Below are positions 42,255 to 49,113 of a stretch of DNA of 64,000 bases, one piece after another. The stretch is from the NCBI GenBank assembly GCA_016200915.1, contig JACQDV010000083.1, positions 32,605-96,604 of the forward strand, given 5' to 3'. The stretch is from Sphingobacteriales bacterium. Its GTDB lineage: Bacteria; Bacteroidota; Bacteroidia; Chitinophagales; Chitinophagaceae. Below the pieces are notes generated by a model. The model was not told the origin of the DNA. It searched no databases and saw nothing but the letters and a program-made list of their open reading frames with translations. Each line of letters begins with the position of its first letter. Position 1 is the first letter of the stretch. Position numbers and translations under genes: made by a program.

Positions 42255-42764
42255 TTAATTGGATATATTATTTAATTGTTTGACCTCCTTTTCAGCTGAA
42301 CTACCTTTTCGAAATAATGTCCACAATACTTTAGGTACAAAACTGTTTTCATTTGCTTGCTTAATAGAAAATGTTTTATATGCAATTACTGAAGTGACAT
42401 TCTTAGCGAATTCGATATTATATTTTATACAAAGGCCTGCAAATAAAGTATCCATATGTCCATCAGAAAATTGACGAGAGCTGTCTACAAATAGCATTAG
42501 GCTACTATCTTTTGAGTTAAAAGCCACGTTTGTTAAATAATATTGTTCTTTATCTTTTTTAATTAGAGCAACAATACTATCCATATTATAAAAAACAGAT
42601 TTATCATTTATATAATCAAACATTTTATTTTTTTGTTCCTCTTTAAAATTTCTTGAATTTCTAATTCTTTCCATATCTGTTTTAAACTTATTTTCCGAAT
42701 AAGTTCTATATATTACTGTAGCAATTATTACTGCAGCAATTCCAATCCATCTATTTTTATTCAT
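42255..42764 (-). CDS. Membrane-anchored protein of unknown function
   Basis: Not recognised. The 169-aa product has one N-terminal hydrophobic segment (WIGIAAVIIATVIYRTY, residues ~6-22) that is likely an uncleaved anchor, then a soluble domain with FNSKDSSLMLFVDSSRQFSDGHMDTLFAGLCIKYNIEF. Base use is more AT-rich than its neighbours and it lies in a repeat-bordered pocket with the 97-aa gene, so it may be an accessory insertion. That last point is inference. Confidence 0.6.
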   Translation of the reverse strand: MNKNRWIGIAAVIIATVIYRTYSENKFKTDMERIRNSRNFKEEQKNKMFDYINDKSVFYNMDSIVALIKKDKEQYYLTNVAFNSKDSSLMLFVDSSRQFSDGHMDTLFAGLCIKYNIEFAKNVTSVIAYKTFSIKQANENSFVPKVLWTLFRKGSSAEKEVKQLNNISN

Positions 42765-42956
42765 TGTGTTTTGGTATTATTTAATTTATACTAATTCATG
42801 TTTTATAATTCAAATAGATATACTTTGAAACTCCCCTGAGAAGGAGAAACATTTGTTCTTATTCTCAATTCGGTTTGAGGTCAGATAAAATACAAAAACT
42901 AGTAACATCCTTCTCCTCACAATCCATCCAATCCAACAAATCAAGATTCAGACGAC

Positions 42957-43613
42957 TTACTTCCTTCCAAAATCAGCAGGGTTTTCGCCCCAGGCTTTGG
43001 TTTCCCATTTTAAAATTTTGTTAGGATAGCTGTTTTGCTGTAACCATTGTTCGGCACGGACAATTAAATCGAATATTTTATCGTTCTTACCGGTGTGTGC
43101 TAATTTGGTGTTGGCCTTTTTTGCTTTCACCCAAAGAATAGCATTGCGGCTGTCGCTGTAAATAGGAATTGTTAAATTTTTGTTTTTGCAATAACCTAAG
43201 GCGTGCACAATGGCAAGGAATTCACCAATATTATTTGTGCCATCAAGATATGGCCCAACTTTAAATAGGTATTCATTTGTTTCTAAAAAAATGCCTTGAT
43301 ATTCCATTGGACCGGGATTTCCACCACATGCGGCATCAACGACAATACTTTCTAGAATGGGTGGGTGGATATTATTTTTTTCAGGCTTATCTCTGAAAGA
43401 CTTTTTGTTTTTATATGAGCCGGGGTTCTTTTTAGTTTCATAATATCCTTTTATCCCTTTGTGGAATGCTGTTTCTGCCGCATCTTTTGTTTTGAATGAG
43501 CGATATATGGCTTTAGGGAACCCATGAACTTGTTTTTTGCAGTCGTCCCAATTATCATATATACCGGGCTGGTTGCCTTTCCAAACCACGTAATATTTTT
43601 GTTCTTTGGCCAT
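42957..43613 (-). CDS. rnhA: Ribonuclease HI with N-terminal hybrid-binding domain
   Basis: Endonuclease cutting RNA in RNA/DNA hybrids. I start at the ATG at 43613 (MAKEQKYYVVWKGNQPG), because the upstream ATG adds 13 residues before the family start. Residues ~6-50 form the caulimovirus-viroplasmin/HBD domain (YYVVWKGNQPGIYDNWDDCKKQVHGFP...SFKTKDAAETAF). The catalytic domain shows VVDAACGGNPGP (Asp), NNIGEFLAIVHAL (Glu), IYSDSRNAILWV (Asp) and ENPADFGRK (Asp), a complete DEDD set. Divergent from the LysM gene. Confidence 0.92.
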   Translation of the reverse strand: MAKEQKYYVVWKGNQPGIYDNWDDCKKQVHGFPKAIYRSFKTKDAAETAFHKGIKGYYETKKNPGSYKNKKSFRDKPEKNNIHPPILESIVVDAACGGNPGPMEYQGIFLETNEYLFKVGPYLDGTNNIGEFLAIVHALGYCKNKNLTIPIYSDSRNAILWVKAKKANTKLAHTGKNDKIFDLIVRAEQWLQQNSYPNKILKWETKAWGENPADFGRK

Positions 43614-43625
43614 TATTGGCACAAG

Positions 43626-43657
43626 TTTAGCAAAAACAAAATTATTCTGCATCTTTG
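43626..43657. promoter_or_regulatory. Divergent promoter region, rnhA / LysM gene
   Basis: On the plus strand TTTAG and CATCTTTG (43650-43657) are 19 nt apart, serving the LysM gene. On the minus strand TAATTTTG (43637-43644) could serve rnhA. Confidence 0.35.
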
Positions 43658-43679
43658 CTCACGATTAAATTTAATATTC

Positions 43680-44699
43680 ATGAAGTTTCTTAGTTTATTG
43701 GTTTGTTTGTTTATTGGTGCTAACCTCTATGCTCAAACAGATTTAGTGGTTAAATCGGATGGCAATACAGGTTACCTTACTCATACTGTTGGGCCAAAAG
43801 AAAACTATTACAGTATTGGCCGTATTTATAATATCAGTCCGCGGACTTATGCTCCTTATAACAACTTGAAATTAGAAACACCGATGAGTATCGGTCAGGT
43901 GGTTCGCATTCCATTGGTGCAGCAGAATTATGTACTGGATAACAGCGGTAATGCTACTGAAGCATTTGTTCCATTGTATTATGTAGTGCAGGAAAAAGAA
44001 GGATTGATGAAAGTGGGACAACATTTTGGCATCAGTGCAGATGATTTGAAAAAATTAAATGGAATAAAAGGTGATGGAGTGAATATTGGTGATAAACTGG
44101 TGATTGGTTATTTGAAAGTGCTGAAGGAACAATCTCCGTTAGCTGCTAATGCTAAGGTTGGGAAACCGATAGTGAAGGAAGCAAGTAGCAAGGAGCAAGT
44201 GGCGAGTAGCAAGACGCAGGAAGTAGTTAAGAATGAACCTAAGAAAGAAGACAAGCCGGTAGTGAAACAACCTGAAGTAAAGCAAGAAGAAAAACCAATC
44301 GCAAAAACTCCTGAAGTAAAGAAAGAAGAAAAGCCTGTTGTAAAACCAACAACCAGCAGCCAGCAACCAGCAACCAACAAAGAAGGTGTGTTTATGAATG
44401 AATATTTTTCACAAACAAATAACGGAAGCAATACACAATCATCCGAAACGATGTGCGGCGTATTTAAGAGCAGCAGTGGTTGGAATAATGGTAAATATTA
44501 TGCACTGATGAATGGTGTAGAGAGAGGAACGATTGTAAAGATTATGGTGAATGGACGTACTGTATATGCTAAAGTATTAGATGCGGTACCTAATGTAAAA
44601 GAGAATGCCGGATTGAATGTACTCATCAGCAATGCAGCAGCTGCTCAGCTGGAAATAAATGAGCAGAAGTTCAATGTGGGAGTGATGTGGAGTAAATAA
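43680..44699 (+). CDS. Secreted LysM protein with C-terminal RlpA-like barrel
   Basis: A 339-aa envelope protein, probably peptidoglycan-binding. The start at 43680 gives a signal peptide (MKFLSLLVCLFIGANLYAQ). Two LysM domains follow: LTHTVGPKENYYSIGRIYNISPRTYAPYNN and YYVVQEKEGLMKVGQHFGISADDLKKLNGI...INIGDKLVIG-type. Then come a Lys/Pro/Glu spacer with KPxVKxPEVKxEEK repeats and a C-terminal double-psi-barrel-like domain (about 240-339, KYYALMNGVERGTIVKIMVNGRTVYAKVLDAVP). Two heptamer arrays encode parts of the spacer (SSKEQVASSK and TTSSQQPATN). Confidence 0.85.
   Translation: MKFLSLLVCLFIGANLYAQTDLVVKSDGNTGYLTHTVGPKENYYSIGRIYNISPRTYAPYNNLKLETPMSIGQVVRIPLVQQNYVLDNSGNATEAFVPLYYVVQEKEGLMKVGQHFGISADDLKKLNGIKGDGVNIGDKLVIGYLKVLKEQSPLAANAKVGKPIVKEASSKEQVASSKTQEVVKNEPKKEDKPVVKQPEVKQEEKPIAKTPEVKKEEKPVVKPTTSSQQPATNKEGVFMNEYFSQTNNGSNTQSSETMCGVFKSSSGWNNGKYYALMNGVERGTIVKIMVNGRTVYAKVLDAVPNVKENAGLNVLISNAAAAQLEINEQKFNVGVMWSK
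44180..44221. repeat. Heptanucleotide array agcaagt in the LysM gene
   Basis: The units agcaagt, agcaagg, agcaagt, ggcgagt, agcaaga, cgcagga are read in frame in the low-complexity spacer. Confidence 0.85.
44343..44377. repeat. Heptanucleotide array caaccag in the LysM gene
   Basis: The units aaaacca, caaccag, cagccag, caaccag, caaccaa are read in frame in the spacer, just before the barrel domain. Confidence 0.8.
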
Positions 44700-44700
44700 A

Positions 44701-44728
44701 TTAAAAATTAATAATGAATAATTAAAAA
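44701..44728. repeat. Heptanucleotide array ttaaaaa/ttaataa
   Basis: The units ttaaaaa, ttaataa, tgaataa, ttaaaaa start one base after the LysM stop codon. Confidence 0.65.
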
Positions 44729-44756
44729 TGGGATGCAGGAGTTGTATCCCATTTTT
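44724..44756. terminator. Bidirectional terminator between the LysM gene and fmt
   Basis: The segment aaaaatgggat (44724-44734) pairs with atcccattttt (44746-44756), an 11-bp stem with A/T flanks usable from both sides. Confidence 0.85.
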
Positions 44757-44757
44757 A

Positions 44758-45777
44758 TTAAAACCTGAATCCTCTTAGGAAGTCCTCTATGTTCATTTTC
44801 TTTTTTCCTTCCAGCTGAAGTTCTGTTACATGAACATAACCATCAGCACAGGCAAATTTTAAAAATGTTTTACCATCGGTTAAAATGGTCGGGACGCTTG
44901 AGGCGGCCTGAACAGTTTTAGCAACGTCAGGGTTCAGGCCGGGTGCATCGTCCCGACCCGTTAGCTCTTTTTTGCTGCGGTATATCTTTAGCGTCTTTCC
45001 GTCTAACGAAGTAAAGGCGCCGGGAAAAGGAGAGAGGCCACGAATAAGATTATGTACTTCTTCGGTAGTTTTAGTAAAATCTATTTTGCAGGTTTCGGTG
45101 AAAATCTTGGGAGCATGTTTTAATGCTGAGTGCTGAATGCTGAATGCTGAATGCCATGCGTTATGTGTTATGCTTTCAGCGTTTTGCGGGGTTTCTTCAA
45201 TTGACCCATCTGCTAATCCTTCCACTGTCTTCACCAGCAATACTGCGCCAATCTCTTTCATCTTATCATGCACTTCTCCGGCTGTTTCATTTTCCTCAAT
45301 GGGAAAACTTTCCTGTAATAAAATATCGCCGGTATCAATTTCGTGTTTGAGTTTGAACGTAGTTACTCCCGTTTCTTTTTCTCCATTAATCACCGCCCAG
45401 TTAATCGGTGCAGCGCCGCGGTATTGTGGCAATAAACTTCCATGAAGATTGACTGTTCCCAATGGTGGCATATTCCAAACAACTTCGGGCAACATGCGAA
45501 AGGCAACTACAATTTGTAAATCAGCATTAAGTGCTTTTAATTGTTCAAGAAATTCAGGATTCTTTAATTTCTCAGGCTGCAGGATATTTAAGCTATGTTC
45601 AACGGCATATTTTTTTACTGCACTTTCATTCATCTTCATTCCACGACCGGCAGGTTTATCAGGCGCAGTTATTACACCAACTATATTGCAGCCGGCTTTT
45701 ACCAATGCATCCAAAGAAGCCACCGCAAACTCCGGTGTGCCCATAAAAATAATTCGCAGCGATTTATAATCTTTCAT
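44758..45777 (-). CDS. fmt: Methionyl-tRNA formyltransferase with two in-frame insertions
   Basis: Formylates initiator Met-tRNA using 10-formyl-THF. Clear blocks are RIIFMGTPEFAVASLDAL, APDKPAGRGMKM, LHGSLLPQYRGAAPINWAVINGE with the folate-site SLLP, and KHEIDTGDILLQ; the C-terminal domain starts CKIDFTKTTEEVHNLIRGLSPFPGAF. Two segments are foreign. Residues ~200-218 (ending AFSIQHSALKH) come from a 7-bp repeat array in the interdomain linker. Residues ~274-297 (GRDDAPGLNPDVAKTV...) come from a 72-bp palindrome in the C-terminal domain, just before TILTDGKTFLKFAC. Both keep the frame, and the enzyme is presumably active. Confidence 0.95.
   Translation of the reverse strand: MKDYKSLRIIFMGTPEFAVASLDALVKAGCNIVGVITAPDKPAGRGMKMNESAVKKYAVEHSLNILQPEKLKNPEFLEQLKALNADLQIVVAFRMLPEVVWNMPPLGTVNLHGSLLPQYRGAAPINWAVINGEKETGVTTFKLKHEIDTGDILLQESFPIEENETAGEVHDKMKEIGAVLLVKTVEGLADGSIEETPQNAESITHNAWHSAFSIQHSALKHAPKIFTETCKIDFTKTTEEVHNLIRGLSPFPGAFTSLDGKTLKIYRSKKELTGRDDAPGLNPDVAKTVQAASSVPTILTDGKTFLKFACADGYVHVTELQLEGKKKMNIEDFLRGFRF
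44887..44958. repeat. 72-bp palindromic element inserted in frame in fmt
   Basis: The segment ggtcgggacg (44887-44896) pairs with cgtcccgacc (44949-44958), and ggcctgaac (44905-44913) with gttcaggcc (44932-44940). It is GC-rich compared with the surrounding gene. Exactly 24 codons are added. Confidence 0.8.
45124..45179. repeat. Heptanucleotide array tgctgaa in fmt
   Basis: Eight phased units (tgctgag, three tgctgaa, tgccatg, cgttatg, tgttatg, ctttcag) encode part of the linker between the two Fmt domains. The tgctgaa unit recurs at 57491-57518. Confidence 0.9.
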
Positions 45778-45802
45778 AATCGCTGCGAAGGTATTGATTT
45801 AA

Positions 45803-47161
45803 CTATTCTGCTTTTACCAATGTATAATCAGAACCGGCATTATCATTCAATTTTAAAACTTTGCCGCCTCTAACTGCCATAAAAGAAGCATCAAATACGG
45901 CTGTTTTTCCCTGCCAGCGGTTGGTGGCGGTAATACTCCAGTTAGCTACTGTAATTTTTCCTTTATACTCCTGTTGAAAAGTGCTCATATTTCCAACAGC
46001 ACCGGTAGCGCCGTTATGTGTACTGGTATAAGTGCCGTTAGTGTTAAAAGTAAATACAGCACTGGTGGCCGCTACTGTCATGCCTGCATAGCTTTCATAT
46101 CCTGATGGATGAACATAATACCATTGCATGGTAGAGGTATTTCCTTTCTGCCATGTTCCGGCAATATCATTAATAGTAATGGCAAACTTATTATACCGGC
46201 TCATATCGCTAAGGTCGGATGTATATTGTCCATGTGCATTGGGAAACTGCTGCTGTAAACTTGCTTCATCCGGAGCAGCAGCAACAGTAAGATAAGCTGT
46301 GTTAGGTGCTACCGATAGCCGCATAGCAATAAATCTTTTTTTGTTTGTCTGTTTATCAACGGCCCATCCTTCCACATATGCTGGCTGAAGTCCCGTCATA
46401 ATCTCACCATTATCATTGTACCGTTTTGTTTGTACGTTAAAATATTTTGTTACATAATTATCCCAATAGTAATCTCTGTCCCTGAGACCGGTTCCTGAAA
46501 ACATATTCCCGTCGTAAGGCAATGCATAAAACAGTAATACTTTTGTATCGCCTTTAGTTACTTCCACCCATTCTTCTTTTATAACACTTGTCCATCCATC
46601 ATCAAAATTGGTAGTATTGTAAGTAAACGAACCTGCGCCTGATGATATCGTATTGCTCTGTACTGAATTTTCTGCTTCCGGTTTTTTTATATTTATAGTT
46701 GAAATAAAATTTTGTATGGTGTCAAGGTATCGCTGACCATTAGTTAATGCAACGATGCTTGCACAGCGATTGTAACCACTGAATGTTGTGATTAGAGCAG
46801 CCGCAGGTTTTTTATTAAAAACAAATTTTCCTGATGCTGCTTTTATTTTCCAGCCATCCCCTTCTTCTGTTGCCGATGCCTGCATCGGGTCTTTTATATT
46901 GTTTGGCATAGCCACCAGTTCATTCCATTCTTTTGCAAGATCGGCTTCAATGCTTCCTTTGCTGGGAACACTTTTGTAAACATTCAACCTGCACCAGCTA
47001 CCGCTTGCTTTATCAACGGTGAAATAACTTATAACACCATCTTTTATTTCTTTTTTCCACCCACCAGGTGCGTTGAAAGTAATTAAATCAATTGTTTCTT
47101 TTTGTGCAGAAAGATTTAACGCACTAAAACAAAACAGGCTTATAGTGAAAATATGTTTCAT
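45803..47161 (-). CDS. Secreted protein of unknown function
   Basis: Not recognised. The 452-aa product has a signal peptide (MKHIFTISLFCFSALNLSAQ). The first half resembles a PsbP/stress-type beta domain (ITFNAPGGWKKEIKDGVISYFTVDKASGSWCRLNVYKS), repeated in looser form later (YNTTNFDDGWTSVIKEEWVEVTKGDTKVLLFYA). The last ~130 residues look lipocalin-like (IAGTWQKGNTSTMQWYYVHPSGYESYAG...YTSTHNGATGAVG). It is the last gene of a three-gene minus-strand run (45803-51447). Confidence 0.75.
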   Translation of the reverse strand: MKHIFTISLFCFSALNLSAQKETIDLITFNAPGGWKKEIKDGVISYFTVDKASGSWCRLNVYKSVPSKGSIEADLAKEWNELVAMPNNIKDPMQASATEEGDGWKIKAASGKFVFNKKPAAALITTFSGYNRCASIVALTNGQRYLDTIQNFISTINIKKPEAENSVQSNTISSGAGSFTYNTTNFDDGWTSVIKEEWVEVTKGDTKVLLFYALPYDGNMFSGTGLRDRDYYWDNYVTKYFNVQTKRYNDNGEIMTGLQPAYVEGWAVDKQTNKKRFIAMRLSVAPNTAYLTVAAAPDEASLQQQFPNAHGQYTSDLSDMSRYNKFAITINDIAGTWQKGNTSTMQWYYVHPSGYESYAGMTVAATSAVFTFNTNGTYTSTHNGATGAVGNMSTFQQEYKGKITVANWSITATNRWQGKTAVFDASFMAVRGGKVLKLNDNAGSDYTLVKAE

Positions 47162-47186
47162 ATAAAATGTGTTTTATTAATCAACA

Positions 47187-49103
47187 TTATTCTGTTGTGA
47201 TTTTCAGGTTACTTATATATACATTGGGGTCTTTTCCATCAACACTCCTGTGTTGCGTGTTATTTAAAAAACTGATTTTTCTGAATACTGTATTTGGCGG
47301 AATGCCTTTGCAAATACAATCGTTACAATAATCTTTTTTAAAATTGTTTGAAGCCGCTATTTCTTTTCCATTAATAAAAAATGATGCCCGCCCGTCTTTC
47401 ACTTTTACCGCAGCATGGATGTTTGTTTTTTTATTGGTAAATTCTTTTGGCGCATAAACGGCGTAATATTTTCCTTCATAACCGGCAATAGTGGAGTTGA
47501 TAATGGTCTCCGCTTCGCCGGAATAATTGTTGTTGTTATAATCAGCTTCGTTGCCTGATGTAAGCTGCCATTCCAATACAGTACCTTTTGAATTACTGCC
47601 GGCATTTGTTGGATAAGCATCCAAACTTATTTTTACACCGCCGCCCGTTCTTACTTCAAATTCATCTGTTGCCACATCAAACTCCATTGTAAAATTTTCA
47701 GGCAATGGCTTTTTTAAGGAAGGCGATAAATTATTATAATGTCCTAATTGTACCCACTTACCGGTTTTATTTTTTAAATCAACGATAGTAGCCGGGTTTG
47801 TTTTAGAATCACTCCATCCTGCCGGCCTGTCGCCATTTGTATTGGCAGAAAAATCATCCATAAAGAATACCCCTTGTGGCATTACTTTATTTTCAGCAAC
47901 AGCATAATGTTTTTTCAAATTCTGTATTTGTGCTTTTTGTTCATCTGCATTGGATGGTGTGTAAACAACTCCTTTTACTTTTTCGGGATTGAAAAAATAA
48001 TCATATACATAATCATAATTAAAATAGCGCAGCATGGCTTTATGTACTTCATAAGATTTTACTCTTGATCCCTTCTTTTGCAAAGGCCAGGTAATTTCTA
48101 TCCAAAGCGGTTTATCTTTTTTACTGCTCTCTATAGCTTCTTTTGTATAACGGTAAACAGGATAACCTGCAGTATTTTGATACCAGTCTTCTGTAAAGAG
48201 TGTGGTATTACTGTTTACAAAATCAGCAAACGATGGCCCGGCCCATGCATACAGCACAGCAGGCTCATTCAGATTATCTTTGTATTTTTCTTTTAAGGTG
48301 TTGAGGTTTTTTATGCACTGCGGATATTGTTTTTCCTCCAGGTCTTTTATTACACCGGCATAATAAGATGGGTCGTTAGAGGACATGTGCCTGGCTTCGT
48401 TCTTTTTTTCTTCCAGTTCTCTTTGTAAACCTTTTTCACACAATGCCAGCACTTCGCCTTTTGTTAATTGTTCAATGGGCAATTTATTGCCGGGAATCAG
48501 CACAACGGTTGCCCAACTTTGTGATAAAAAATAAACCATGTGCTTAGAAAACCTGTTACCATCATGCAGCCCAAATTCTTTTGTTGCATCTATTATACTT
48601 TGCTTTGTAAATGTGCTTTCATAATTATCCTGCAGCATAGTAAAGTAATAACCGTTTGTTGAACTAAGCAGTGCAGCATTATTGATGCCGGCAAGCGTAT
48701 TGGTATAAATAAAAATATCGTTGTGGTCTTCGTTTGCAATGGCTTCATATTTACCTGTCCGGCTATTTTTTTGCATGCCGTAAATCAGTGCTGTCATTCC
48801 TATACACTGTGGCATTGGAAATTTATTTTGCCGTGATGTAAAATCCCGTTGGTAAATATCTCCAAAGCCACCAATAGGTATATAACTCCGCTGCATCCAT
48901 GCAATAAATGAATCTCTTATCGATTGCTGGTAAGGAGAAAAATTTTGTCCATCTATTGCAAGTGGCTTGTAAGTTTTGCCTTTAAAATTATAAACCGTTT
49001 TCCAGCCGATCACACTGTCTTCAATACGTTGTTGTGTTGTTGGTTGGGCAGTTGCAATAATACCAGCAAGCACGGTAAATAAGATGATTAAATATTTTTT
49101 CAT
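47187..49103 (-). CDS. Secreted protein with C-terminal lectin-like beta domain
   Basis: Not recognised as a family. The 638-aa product has a signal peptide (MKKYLIILFTVLAGIIATAQ). The long N-terminal part (~20-410) includes YIPIGGFGDIYQRDFTSRQNKFPMPQCIGMTALIYGMQ. From about residue 420 (FFMDDFSANTNGDRPAGWSDSKTNPATIV) a concanavalin-A-like domain typical of sugar- or matrix-binding bacteroidete proteins runs to the C-terminus. It lies 25 nt from the next gene and 10 nt from the preceding one, so the three are probably one transcript. Confidence 0.75.
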   Translation of the reverse strand: MKKYLIILFTVLAGIIATAQPTTQQRIEDSVIGWKTVYNFKGKTYKPLAIDGQNFSPYQQSIRDSFIAWMQRSYIPIGGFGDIYQRDFTSRQNKFPMPQCIGMTALIYGMQKNSRTGKYEAIANEDHNDIFIYTNTLAGINNAALLSSTNGYYFTMLQDNYESTFTKQSIIDATKEFGLHDGNRFSKHMVYFLSQSWATVVLIPGNKLPIEQLTKGEVLALCEKGLQRELEEKKNEARHMSSNDPSYYAGVIKDLEEKQYPQCIKNLNTLKEKYKDNLNEPAVLYAWAGPSFADFVNSNTTLFTEDWYQNTAGYPVYRYTKEAIESSKKDKPLWIEITWPLQKKGSRVKSYEVHKAMLRYFNYDYVYDYFFNPEKVKGVVYTPSNADEQKAQIQNLKKHYAVAENKVMPQGVFFMDDFSANTNGDRPAGWSDSKTNPATIVDLKNKTGKWVQLGHYNNLSPSLKKPLPENFTMEFDVATDEFEVRTGGGVKISLDAYPTNAGSNSKGTVLEWQLTSGNEADYNNNNYSGEAETIINSTIAGYEGKYYAVYAPKEFTNKKTNIHAAVKVKDGRASFFINGKEIAASNNFKKDYCNDCICKGIPPNTVFRKISFLNNTQHRSVDGKDPNVYISNLKITTE

Positions 49104-49113
49104 CGTAGTAAGA

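Noticed and set aside
44108..44431. Antisense ORFs over the LysM spacer
   Set aside because: Open only because the low-complexity Lys/Pro/Glu repeats lack stops on the other strand.
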